A DNA stretch of 64,000 nt from Actinomycetospora soli. Its GTDB lineage: Bacteria > Actinomycetota > Actinomycetes > Mycobacteriales > Pseudonocardiaceae. Within the stretch, counting starts at the first letter, position 1. The number at the start of each line of letters is the position of its first letter. Of this stretch, positions 23,616-30,952 are shown piece after piece. The stretch is taken from NCBI RefSeq assembly GCF_021026295.1, contig NZ_JAJNDA010000009.1, positions 124,001 to 188,000 of the forward strand, read 5' to 3'. The notes beneath the pieces are model-generated. The model saw nothing but the letters and a program-made list of their open reading frames with translations. It did no database searches and had not been told where the DNA came from. The position numbers and the translations under genes are program-made.

Positions 23616-25061
23616 GTGACCACCGGCCTCGACGCCGCCGTCGTCGCCCTCGACGGCACCTGCCCGTACGGCCGCGAGCGGCTGGGAGGCAAGGCGCACT
23701 CCGTGAACCGGATGCGCTCCCTCGGCCTGCCCGGCCCGCCCGCCTTCGCCATCACGACCGACGTCTGCGCGCGCTACCGGGAGTCCGGGCTGCCCGACGA
23801 GGTGTGGGCGGGGGTCGTCGACGCGATGCGCGCCCTCGAGACCGACACCGGGTACCGGTTCGCGGACCCCTCCTCCCCGCTGCTCGTCTCGGTCCGCTCC
23901 GGGGCGGCACAGAGCATGCCCGGGATGATGGACACCGTCCTCAACCTGGGGCTGACCCCGGCCGCGGTCGAGGGGCTCGCGGAGGCGACCGGCGACCGCC
24001 GGTGGGCGGAGGACACCGACGCCCGCTTCCGACGCTCGTACGCCGAGGTCGTCGACCCGGCGGGCCCGCCCGAGGACCCGTGGGAGCAGCTGCGCGCGGC
24101 GATCGGCGCGGTGTTCCGCTCCTGGGACAGCCCCCGCGCGCGGGTCTACCGCGACCGGTACGGCCTCGACCACGACGCCGGGACGGCCGTGACCGTGCAG
24201 GCCATGGTCTTCGGCAACCGGGACGAGGCCTCGGGGACCGGCGTCGCGTTCAGCCGCGACCCGTCCACGGGTGAGTCGGTGCTCTACGGCGAGTGGGTAC
24301 GCGGCGGGCAGGGCGAGGACGTCGTCTCCGGCACGGTGACCCCCGTGCCGATCGCGACCTTCGCCGACGAGCTGCCGGCGCTGCACGCGGAGCTGGTCGA
24401 GGCCGCGACGGTCCTCGAGGGTGAGTACCGGGACCTCGTGGACGTCGAGTTCACCGTGGAGTCCGGGCGGCTGTACGTGCTGCAGGCCCGGGCCGGGAAG
24501 CGCTCCCCGACGGCCGCCCTGCGCGTCGCCGTCGAACTCGCGACGGCGGGGATGATCACGCGCGAGGAGGCGCTGGGTCGCCTGACCGCCGACCACGCCC
24601 GCGGGCACCTGGAGGCGTCGGCGACGACGGGCGGCGAGACGGTTGCGAGCGGCATCGGCGCGGGACCCGGGGTGGCGTCCGGGGTGGTCGTCACCGATCC
24701 CGACGACGCGCTGGACGCCGACGGACCGGTGGTCCTGGTGCGGCCGTTCACCGCGCCCGACGACGTGCCCGCGATGTACGCCTCGGTCGCGGTGGTCACC
24801 GAGCACGGGGGCACGACCTCGCACGCCGCCCTGGTGGCGCGTGAGGCCGGGCTGCCCTGCGTCGTCGGCTGCGGGGACGGCGTGGTCGCCGCGCTGGAGG
24901 GGCGGGTCGTCACCGTCGACGGCGCGCGCGGCGTGGTCCTCGAGGGCGACGTCACCGGTGAGACCGGTCCGCACGCGGCCGCCCCGTGGGAGTCCACCCT
25001 GCTGGAGTGGACCGGCGCGACGACGCCCGCGGACCTGCCCGACCGGCTCGGGACGAACTAG
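23616..25061 (+). CDS. ppdK: truncated pyruvate phosphate dikinase: ATP-grasp plus phosphohistidine domain, no PEP/pyruvate barrel
   Basis: The 481-residue protein has the PPDK nucleotide-binding half (GGKAHSVNRMRSLGLPGPPA, VSVRSGAAQSMPGMMDTVLN, QAMVFGNRDEASGTGVAFSRD) and the phosphohistidine domain, VVTEHGGTTSHAALVARE, with His403. Full-length PPDK is about 870 residues and adds a C-terminal PEP/pyruvate barrel, absent here. Similar short PpdK proteins of roughly this size are known from mycobacteria. It can probably phosphorylate its own His403 from ATP but must hand the phosphate to something other than pyruvate. The phosphohistidine proteins at 11791 and 16069 are candidate partners. Its stop shares bases with the stop of the opposite gene. 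Confidence 0.85.
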   Translation: MTTGLDAAVVALDGTCPYGRERLGGKAHSVNRMRSLGLPGPPAFAITTDVCARYRESGLPDEVWAGVVDAMRALETDTGYRFADPSSPLLVSVRSGAAQSMPGMMDTVLNLGLTPAAVEGLAEATGDRRWAEDTDARFRRSYAEVVDPAGPPEDPWEQLRAAIGAVFRSWDSPRARVYRDRYGLDHDAGTAVTVQAMVFGNRDEASGTGVAFSRDPSTGESVLYGEWVRGGQGEDVVSGTVTPVPIATFADELPALHAELVEAATVLEGEYRDLVDVEFTVESGRLYVLQARAGKRSPTAALRVAVELATAGMITREEALGRLTADHARGHLEASATTGGETVASGIGAGPGVASGVVVTDPDDALDADGPVVLVRPFTAPDDVPAMYASVAVVTEHGGTTSHAALVAREAGLPCVVGCGDGVVAALEGRVVTVDGARGVVLEGDVTGETGPHAAAPWESTLLEWTGATTPADLPDRLGTN

Positions 25062-25237
25062 ACCGCGACCGGACGCGGGGCGCTGCCGTGCACCGCCGCG
25101 CGCAGGCGGGCGACGGTCTCGCGCAGGTAGGTGACCTCCCGGGTCAGCGACTCGACGGTCTCCCCGGCGAAGTCGAAGGCCATCTCCTCCGGCATGACCA
25201 CGACCCCGCAGCAGGGGCAGGTCGCGGGGGTCGTCAT
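25058..25237 (-). CDS. 59-residue protein with CPCCG motif and short coiled coil
   Basis: The small protein begins MTTPATCPCCGVVVMPEEMA and continues with a helical heptad-like stretch, ESLTREVTYLRETVARLRAA. CPCCG could be half of a zinc ribbon or a redox motif; a second cysteine pair is missing, so a dimer would be needed for a four-Cys zinc site. AGGAG lies 8 bp before the ATG, which argues for a real gene. The stop codon overlaps the stop of ppdK on the other strand by 3 bp. Function unknown. Confidence 0.65.
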   Translation of the reverse strand: MTTPATCPCCGVVVMPEEMAFDFAGETVESLTREVTYLRETVARLRAAVHGSAPRPVAV

Positions 25238-25339
25238 GAGGTCCACTCCTCGGGTGCGTCGAACCGGTTCACCCTCCAGTTTCCTGACCGTCGACGCGCC
25301 CGGCACTGTCGTGCGCCCCAGCGTTGTCTCCCCGGACTT

Positions 25340-25353
25340 TGTGGTCGACCACA
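25340..25353. promoter_or_regulatory. perfect 14-bp palindrome TGTGGTCGACCACA
   Basis: A perfect dyad lies 13 bp beyond the stop of the tyrosine phosphatase gene and 103 bp upstream of the CPCCG gene on the same strand. It resembles GntR/HutC-type operators (TGGTC...GACCA), but it could also be part of a terminator. Confidence 0.4.
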
Positions 25354-25366
25354 GGGTGCGCGGCGG

Positions 25367-26146
25367 CTACTCCACCAGGAGCGATCGCCACTGCTCCACC
25401 CGGTCGTCGGCCAGGCCGGCGCCGCGGGTGATCTCGCGGGCGCCGTCGCCGTCGAGGCGGTCGAGGACCCCGAGGAGGTGCTCGCGGGTGACGCCGATGT
25501 CCCCCGCGGGCACGATGCCCGGCCGCAGCAGCGGGCGGCGCTCCAGGCGGCGCTGCAGCCCGATCCGGCGGGCGTTCGTGCGGGTGAAGTCGGCGTCGAC
25601 GGCCGCGCGCGTCACGCCCGCCAGTCGCAGCAGCAGCGCCACCGACACCCCGGTGCGGTCCTTGCCCGCGGCGCAGTGCACGAGCACGGGGTGCGGCCCG
25701 TCGAGCACGGCGTCGAACAGCGTCGGCAGCCAGACCGGGGCCGCGTCCAGCAGCGCGAGGTAGAGCTGGTCGGTGGGCAGCCGGTCGTTCTCGTCGCGGG
25801 CGAGGATCGTCGGGTCGAGCGCGTCGATCATCGACAGGTGCACCCACCGCGTCGTCGCGAGCGGGTACGGGTGGTCGAGCTCGCGCTCGCTGCGCAGGTC
25901 CACGGCCACCCCCGGCGGCCAGGCCAGACCCTGCGGCCACCCGGGGGAGTCGGGCCCGTCGTCGGCGAACGGGGCGTCCCCGCGCAGCAGGATCCCGGGC
26001 CGGGTGCGCCGGCCGTCGACGGTGGGCAGCCCCGCCACGTCGCGGATGTTGTGGGTGGGCGGGCCGGGCGGCACGTGCGCGATCACGGCGCGCCGGTTGG
26101 CGGCTTCCCGACGGAGACGGCGGATGCGGTTGAGGGGGTTCCTCAC
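25367..26146 (-). CDS. tyrosine/lipid phosphatase of the PTPB-like family
   Basis: The 259-residue protein carries the phosphatase loop VHCAAGKDRTG (Cys nucleophile, Arg), preceded by NIRDVAGL and ILLRGDAP, the layout of mycobacterial PtpB-type triple-specificity phosphatases. It has the general acid Asp region SMIDALDPTILARDENDRLP. It removes phosphate from tyrosine, or possibly from phosphoinositides. A basic N-terminus (MRNPLNRIRRLRREAANRR) is notable. GTG start. No kinase gene is adjacent. Confidence 0.85.
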   Translation of the reverse strand: MRNPLNRIRRLRREAANRRAVIAHVPPGPPTHNIRDVAGLPTVDGRRTRPGILLRGDAPFADDGPDSPGWPQGLAWPPGVAVDLRSERELDHPYPLATTRWVHLSMIDALDPTILARDENDRLPTDQLYLALLDAAPVWLPTLFDAVLDGPHPVLVHCAAGKDRTGVSVALLLRLAGVTRAAVDADFTRTNARRIGLQRRLERRPLLRPGIVPAGDIGVTREHLLGVLDRLDGDGAREITRGAGLADDRVEQWRSLLVE

Positions 26147-26203
26147 GCCCGCATCCTCACAGGCCCGACGGTCCGGCGGTGATCGCCCCGTCGTCGCGAC
26201 GCC

Positions 26204-26971
26204 TCAGACCGAGAACCCGAACGGGAGCTCCAGGCGGTGCTCGGCCAGGAAGGCGGTGTCGGCGAGGAGCTCGCGGGTCGGTGCGTCCGCGACGACGACG
26301 CCGTCGTCGATCACCACCGAGCGTGGACAGAGCTGCAGGGCGTAGGGCAGGTCGTGGGTGACCATGAGCATCGTGCGGTCCAGCCCGAGCAGGACCTCGG
26401 CGAGCTCGCGACGGGCCACGGGGTCGAGGTTGGACGAGGGCTCGTCGAGCACGAGGATCTCGGGGTCGCAGGCGAGGACGGTGGCGAGCGCGACCCGTCG
26501 TCGTTGACCGCCCGAGAGGTGCATGGGGGAGCGGTCGGCGTGCTCGCCCATCCCGACCGCGCCGAGCGCCTGCTTGACCCGCAGCGACAGCTCCGGCTCC
26601 ACCACGCCGAAGTTGGCCGGGCCGAAGGCCACGTCGTCGCCGACGGTGGGCATGAACAGCTGGTCGTCCGGGTCCTGGAAGACCACGCCGACCCGACGAC
26701 GGATCTCCTGCAGGTTCGGCTTCGCCACCTCCAGCCCGCCGACCCGCACGGTGCCCGCCCCGGCGCGGTGCACCCCGTTGAGGTGCAGCACGAGCGTGGT
26801 CTTGCCCGCCCCGTTCGGGCCGAGCAGCGCCACGCGCTCGCCGCGCTCGATGCGCAGGTCGACCCCGAAGAGGGCCTGGTGGCCGTCGGGGTAGGCGAAG
26901 GCGAGCCCCTCGACGTGCAGCGACGGCTCGGTCGACGGTCGAGCTCCGCCGCGCGGCGTCTCCCCGCTCAC
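26204..26971 (-). CDS. cbiO: cobalt/nickel ECF transporter ATPase
   Basis: A 255-residue ATPase with Walker A LLGPNGAGKTT, Q-loop VFQDPDDQLF, signature LSGGQRRR, Walker B EILVLDEPSSNLD and LMVTHDLPYAL. The QDPDDQLF Q-loop and the neighbouring cbiQ, cbiN and cbiM genes identify it as the energising subunit of an ECF metal transporter. GTG start overlapping the cbiQ stop (GTGA). It is the last gene of the four-gene operon. Confidence 0.9.
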   Translation of the reverse strand: MSGETPRGGARPSTEPSLHVEGLAFAYPDGHQALFGVDLRIERGERVALLGPNGAGKTTLVLHLNGVHRAGAGTVRVGGLEVAKPNLQEIRRRVGVVFQDPDDQLFMPTVGDDVAFGPANFGVVEPELSLRVKQALGAVGMGEHADRSPMHLSGGQRRRVALATVLACDPEILVLDEPSSNLDPVARRELAEVLLGLDRTMLMVTHDLPYALQLCPRSVVIDDGVVVADAPTRELLADTAFLAEHRLELPFGFSV

Positions 26972-27726
26972 GCGTACCCCGCCGTCGCCAGGAGGACCGC
27001 CGCGGCGGCCGGGACGAGCGCGAGCGTCCAGGACCGACGGCTCGTCGTGCCGTCTCCGAGCAGGGGCATGGCCCCGGTGTACCCGCGGGCGAGCATCGCC
27101 AGGTGCACGCGCTCGCCCCGCTCGTAGGAGCGCAGGAAGAGCGTGCCGATCCCGCGGATCGTCGGGCCGATCTGCCACAGGAACCGGGGGTCGTGCCCCC
27201 GCGCGACCCGGGCCAGGCGCATACGCCGCGCCTCGGCGGCGATGACCTCGAGGTAGCGGACCATGAGCGTCGCGATCGTCGTGACCAGGCCGGGGACGCG
27301 CAGGCGCGTGAGGCCGGCGAGCAGGTCGCGCACCGGCGTCGTCATGCCGAGCGTCACCGAGACCAGGACGCCGAGCGTGCCCTTGACCAGGATGTTCCAG
27401 CCCGCGAGCAGCCCGTCGACGGACAGCGAGAGCCCGAGGAACTCGGTGCGGGGCCCGGTGGCGAAGAACGGCAGCAGCACCGCGAGGACCACGAACGGCG
27501 CCTCGATCAGCGACCGGGCCGCGATCGCCGCGACCGGGAGCCGGGCGGCGACCCAGATCGCGACGAGCAGCAGCAGGTGCGCCCCGAACACCCAGAACGC
27601 CTCCCGCGGGGTGGCCACGACGGCCACCACCATGACGAACGCGGCGACGATCTTGACGTGCGCGGGCAGCCGGTGGACGACGCTGTCGCCGGCGTGGTGC
27701 AGCGTGTGGGCGTGTCCCGCCCCCAT
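26968..27726 (-). CDS. cbiQ: cobalt/nickel ECF transporter transmembrane (T) subunit
   Basis: A 252-residue membrane protein with the ECF T-component layout: an N-terminal amphipathic segment (HRLPAHVKI), about five to six helices, and the coupling motifs MRLARVARGHDPR and LAMLARGYTG, which match the two conserved Ala-Arg-Gly motifs that contact the ATPase. The ATG shares one base with the stop of the preceding gene (TGATG). It joins CbiO to the substrate-binding CbiM. Confidence 0.9.
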   Translation of the reverse strand: MGAGHAHTLHHAGDSVVHRLPAHVKIVAAFVMVVAVVATPREAFWVFGAHLLLLVAIWVAARLPVAAIAARSLIEAPFVVLAVLLPFFATGPRTEFLGLSLSVDGLLAGWNILVKGTLGVLVSVTLGMTTPVRDLLAGLTRLRVPGLVTTIATLMVRYLEVIAAEARRMRLARVARGHDPRFLWQIGPTIRGIGTLFLRSYERGERVHLAMLARGYTGAMPLLGDGTTSRRSWTLALVPAAAAVLLATAGYA

Positions 27727-28067
27727 CAGGGGCCCGAGCGGCGGCGGAGCAGCCAGAACAGGGCGCCGGCCACGGCGAGCGTGGCGATCACCCCGATGAC
27801 GCCCGCCACGCCGGTGAACGCCTCGTCGCCACCCACCGCGTAGTCGGCGAACGGGCTCCCGGCTGCGGGGTGCTCGCCGGCGTTCTGCGCGATGCACTGC
27901 CCCTGCAGCCCGGCGTCGGTCTCGCTGCAGCCGGTCTGCGTCACGGCGTCCAGCCCGTCGGGCGAGCTCGACGCGAGGTAGGAGGCGCCGCCCGCGAGCA
28001 GCAGCGCGACGAGGAGGAAGGCGCCGAGGAACCCGGCGTACCGGCGGTTGGTCGTGGCCGTGCTCAT
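27726..28067 (-). CDS. cbiN: CbiN-like auxiliary subunit (PDGLE domain)
   Basis: A 113-residue protein with one membrane segment near each end. SSPDGLDAV between them is the PDGLE-domain signature of the accessory protein of cobalt/nickel ECF systems. The loop after it has two cysteines (TGCSETDAGLQGQC) that could bind metal or form a disulfide outside the cell. The start overlaps the cbiM stop (ATGA). Confidence 0.85.
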   Translation of the reverse strand: MSTATTNRRYAGFLGAFLLVALLLAGGASYLASSSPDGLDAVTQTGCSETDAGLQGQCIAQNAGEHPAAGSPFADYAVGGDEAFTGVAGVIGVIATLAVAGALFWLLRRRSGP

Positions 28068-28765
28068 CGGACCGCCGCCGTCCGCAGCGTCAGCTCCGAA
28101 CGCTGCCCGCGCAGCAGGTACACGAGGTCGGGTCGGACCGCGGCCACCGCGCCCACCGTGAGGGCGGTGATGATCCCCTCGCCGATCCCGATGAGGGCGT
28201 GGAAGCCGGCCATCAGGCCGAACACCGTGCCGAGCGCGAGGCCCTGGCCGCCGAGGGCGTACTCGACGACGAAGCCCATCGACGCCACGACGGTGTTCAC
28301 CCACGCCGCGACGAAGGCCGTGAGCAGCAGCCCGGCCCGCGACCGGCGGGCGAGCGGACGCATCGCCACGGCCACCGCGAAGCCGACGAAGGTGCCGATC
28401 AGCGCCATGTTGGTGATGTTCGTGCCGAGGGCGGAGAGCCCGCCGTCGGCGAACAGCAGGGCCTGCAGCACCAGCACGATCGCCACGCACAGGGCCCCGA
28501 CGTACGGGCCGACCAGGATCGCGGTGAGCGCACCGCCGAGGAGGTGGCCGCTGACACCGGGCAGCACGGGGAAGTTGAGCATCTGGACCGCGAAGACGAA
28601 GGCCGCGACCAGGCCCGCGAGGGGCGCGGTGCGGTCGTCGAGATCGCGCCGGGCCCGGGCGACGCAGACCGCGAGCCCCAGGATCGCGACGACCCCGAAG
28701 CCCAGCGACACCGGCGCGTTCACGATGCCGTCGCTCATGTGCATCCCGACCAGCTCGGTCGTCAT
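28064..28765 (-). CDS. cbiM: cobalt/nickel ECF substrate-binding membrane protein
   Basis: The 233-residue protein has about six to seven membrane helices. MHMSDGIVNAPVS corresponds to the CbiM/NikM N-terminus MHI.DG, in which the N-terminal residues bind Co2+ or Ni2+. I chose the ATG at 28765 for its ribosome site (GAGGAGAGCGC). However, the mature metal site would begin at Met8 (28744), which needs a free amino end in studied homologues, so the shorter start deserves equal weight. The metal (Co or Ni) cannot be decided; cobalt would suit the B12-dependent dehydratase of this window. No cobalamin riboswitch is visible upstream. Confidence 0.87.
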   Translation of the reverse strand: MTTELVGMHMSDGIVNAPVSLGFGVVAILGLAVCVARARRDLDDRTAPLAGLVAAFVFAVQMLNFPVLPGVSGHLLGGALTAILVGPYVGALCVAIVLVLQALLFADGGLSALGTNITNMALIGTFVGFAVAVAMRPLARRSRAGLLLTAFVAAWVNTVVASMGFVVEYALGGQGLALGTVFGLMAGFHALIGIGEGIITALTVGAVAAVRPDLVYLLRGQRSELTLRTAAVR

Positions 28766-28802
28766 GCGCTCTCCTCACCCGTTCGTGATGTCCGGGTGAA
28801 GA

Positions 28803-28842
28803 GTGTCGCAACGACGTGCTTGTCGCACTAGTCCTGCGACAA
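28803..28842. promoter_or_regulatory. TTGTCGCA/TGCGACAA dyad plus extra half-site before cbiM
   Basis: TTGTCGCA (28820-28827) and TGCGACAA (28835-28842) are perfectly complementary with a 7-bp spacer. A third half-site GTGTCGCA lies at 28803-28810. The site is 40-80 bp upstream of cbiM and overlaps the end of the TetR gene. It may be a metal-regulator operator or the TetR terminator. Confidence 0.45.
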
Positions 28843-29490
28843 CCTCGTCCTGGCCGTTCGGAGGGTGGCGTCCGGCGCGTCGAGGAGGGTGTGGAGCGCG
28901 GCGACGAAGCCGTCGACGTCCCGGTAGCCGAACACGGCCCGCTGCATGACGAAGCCCGGGATCACGGCCATGACGACGTGCGCGCCGCTCTCCGGGGGGA
29001 GCGCGGCGGGGACGAGACCGGCCTCCTGACCCCGGCGCAGTCCCGTGGCGACCCGGTCGCGCAACGCCCGGAAGCCGCGGTGGACGCGGTCCTGCAGCGG
29101 CCCGGGCCGGGTCGCCTCGCCCCACGCCTGCACCCCGCAGCGCACCAGTTCGTCGAGGTCGATCTCCGAGCCGTCCGGCAGGCGCACGTGCTGCGCGCCG
29201 AAGGTCCCGACGACGGCGGTGACCAGGTCGGCGACGGTCGGGGCGGCGTCGGCGGTGACCACCTCGTCCAGCCGGCCGGCCAGGATCGAGAAGGCCTGCC
29301 CCGCGACCTCGAGGACGACGTCGTCCTTGCTCGGGTAGTAGCGGTAGAACGCGCCCGTCGACAGGCCGGCCTCGCGGGCGATGTCCGGCATCGAGGTCTG
29401 GTGGAAGCCGTCGCGGGCGAAGCACCGGCGGGCGGCGTCCAGGATGCGGCGCCGGTTCTCCGCGCGGCGTTCGTCGGTGAGGCGCGGCAC
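28828..29490 (-). CDS. TetR-family regulator of the FAD monooxygenase
   Basis: A 220-residue TetR protein: RRRILDAARRCFARDGFHQT, then MPDIAREAGLSTGAFYRYYPSKDDVV, is a clear helix-turn-helix, with a long helical C-terminal ligand domain. It is divergent from the FAD monooxygenase gene. Two copies of GTGAA-N6-TTC(A/G)C lie between them, so it probably represses both. Start GTG 29490 is preferred (GGAAAGG about 10 bp upstream); GTGs at 29496 and 29499 are in frame. Confidence 0.85.
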   Translation of the reverse strand: MPRLTDERRAENRRRILDAARRCFARDGFHQTSMPDIAREAGLSTGAFYRYYPSKDDVVLEVAGQAFSILAGRLDEVVTADAAPTVADLVTAVVGTFGAQHVRLPDGSEIDLDELVRCGVQAWGEATRPGPLQDRVHRGFRALRDRVATGLRRGQEAGLVPAALPPESGAHVVMAVIPGFVMQRAVFGYRDVDGFVAALHTLLDAPDATLRTARTRLSQD

Positions 29491-29506
29491 GCCCACCACC
29501 CTTTCC

Positions 29507-29570
29507 GTGAATGCTCGTTCGCCTTGACGGGGGTCCTCCGTCGGGTCCACCATAGTGAAAGCTCGTTCAC
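29507..29570. promoter_or_regulatory. two TetR-type operators in the divergent promoter
   Basis: GTGAATGCTCGTTCGC (29507-29522) and GTGAAAGCTCGTTCAC (29555-29570) agree at 14 of 16 positions. The second is a GTGAA-N6-TTCAC dyad. A TTGACG at 29524-29529 could be a -35 element. Copies spaced 48 bp apart would let the TetR protein cover both promoters. Confidence 0.65.
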
Positions 29571-29592
29571 GGTGGCTAACGAGGAGGCGGTC

Positions 29593-30837
29593 ATGGAACG
29601 GACGACGTGCTGCGTGGTGGGTGGTGGCCCGGCCGGGATGGTGCTCGGCCTGATGCTGGCCCGGGCCGGGGTCGAGGTGACCGTGCTGGAGAAGCACGGC
29701 GACTTCCTCCGCGACTTCCGCGGCGACACGGTGCACACCTCGACGCTCACGCTCATCGACGAACTCGGCCTCTGGCCCCGCTTCGAGCAGCTGCCCTACC
29801 GCGCGCTGACCCGGGCGCGGGTCCGCCTCGACGCCGGCGAGATCACGATCGGCGACCTGACGCGGCTGGACGCCCCGCACCCGATGGTGGCGATGACGCC
29901 GCAGTGGAACCTGCTCGACCTGCTCGCCACCGCCGCCCGCGAGGAGCCCTCGTTCACGCTGCGGATGTCGACCGAGGTCGCGGGGCTGGTCCGCACCGGG
30001 GACCGGGTCACCGGGGTGCGCCTGGCCGACGGCGGCGAGATCGCCGCCGACCTCGTCGTCGCCTGCGACGGCCGGGACTCGCGCGTGCGCGCCGACTCCG
30101 GGCTGCCGCTGCACCGCTACGACGTGCCCATCGACGTCGAGTGGTTCCGGGTGCCCCGCCACGACGACGATCCCGACGGCGGGTTGGGGCGGATCGGCCG
30201 CGGCCGCTTCCTCGTGATGCTCGACCGCGGCGACTACTTCCAGTGCGCCCTGATCATCGGCAAGGGCACCGACGCCCGCCTGCGCGCCGGCTCGGTCCAG
30301 GCGCTGCGGGACCTGCTCGTCGATCTCAACCCCTGGCTCGGCGGGCGCCTCGACGACCTGGCGTGGGACGACGTCAAGCTGCTCGAGGTGTCCCTGGACC
30401 GCCTCACCCGCTGGTCGGCGCCCGGGCTGCTCTGCCTCGGCGACGCGGCCCACGCGATGTCGCCGATGGGCGGGGTCGGCATCAACCTGGCGGTGCAGGA
30501 CGCGGTGGCGGCGGCCCGCGTGCTGGCCGACCCGCTGCTGGCGCGCGACCCCGCGGCGGTGGACCGGGCCGGTCGCGCCGTGCAGCGGCGCCGCACGCCG
30601 CCGACGGTGGTCACGCAGACCGCCCAGGACCTCGCGCACCGGCGGGTCCTCGTGCCGATGCTGGAGAACGCGCAGGAACTCGACGCGGCGACGGTGCCGT
30701 GGCCGATCCGGATGGTGCAGCGCTTCCCGGCGCTGCAGTGGGTGCCGGCGCGCGCCATCGGGATCGGCGTGCTGCCCGAGCACGCGCCGGACTTCGCGCG
30801 GCGGCCGCCGCTGCCGGTGGCCGCCCCCTCGTCTTGA
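29593..30837 (+). CDS. FAD-dependent aromatic-type monooxygenase
   Basis: A 414-residue flavoprotein with the FAD dinucleotide motif CCVVGGGPAGMVLGLMLARAG, the second motif CDGRDSRVR, and the GD motif CLGDAAHAMSPMGGVGINL. This is the p-hydroxybenzoate-hydroxylase-like group A layout (single component, NAD(P)H-dependent). The substrate is unknown; divergent TetR control suggests a toxic or inducing aromatic or antibiotic. The ATG has GAGGAGG upstream. Its stop codon TGA lies inside the first unit of a 17-bp tandem repeat. Confidence 0.88.
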   Translation: MERTTCCVVGGGPAGMVLGLMLARAGVEVTVLEKHGDFLRDFRGDTVHTSTLTLIDELGLWPRFEQLPYRALTRARVRLDAGEITIGDLTRLDAPHPMVAMTPQWNLLDLLATAAREEPSFTLRMSTEVAGLVRTGDRVTGVRLADGGEIAADLVVACDGRDSRVRADSGLPLHRYDVPIDVEWFRVPRHDDDPDGGLGRIGRGRFLVMLDRGDYFQCALIIGKGTDARLRAGSVQALRDLLVDLNPWLGGRLDDLAWDDVKLLEVSLDRLTRWSAPGLLCLGDAAHAMSPMGGVGINLAVQDAVAAARVLADPLLARDPAAVDRAGRAVQRRRTPPTVVTQTAQDLAHRRVLVPMLENAQELDAATVPWPIRMVQRFPALQWVPARAIGIGVLPEHAPDFARRPPLPVAAPSS

Positions 30838-30893
30838 CAGGCCCCTCGTCCTGACAGACCCCTCGTCCCGGCAGGCCCCTCGTCCTGGCAGGA
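30826..30893. repeat. four 17-bp tandem repeats leading into an F1 palindrome
   Basis: The consensus unit CCCTCGTCCTGGCAGGC is repeated four times (30826, 30843, 30860, 30877) with two to three changes each. The last unit merges with the tip of the F1 palindrome, whose left arm begins TGGCAGG. The monooxygenase stop codon is in unit one. Confidence 0.85.
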
Positions 30894-30940
30894 AAGCGTC
30901 GTTGCTGTCGGTGAGTGGCAGCAACGACGCTTTCCTGCCA
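30886..30940. repeat. F1 palindrome between convergent FAD monooxygenase and VOC genes
   Basis: Arms at 30886-30907 and 30919-30940 are perfectly complementary over 22 bp with an 11-nt loop. The right arm starts CAGCAACGACG and ends TTTCCTGCCA, the same as in the element near base 789. It is a probable bidirectional terminator. Confidence 0.88.
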
Positions 30941-30952
30941 CGGGGAGCGGGG

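Noticed and set aside
28766-28827. Cobalamin riboswitch before cbiM
   Set aside because: Only about 60 bp are available and no B12-box-like sequence is seen; a riboswitch of this class needs about 200 nt.
30826-30893. CRISPR-like array of 17-bp repeats
   Set aside because: Units are directly adjacent without spacers and no cas gene is near.
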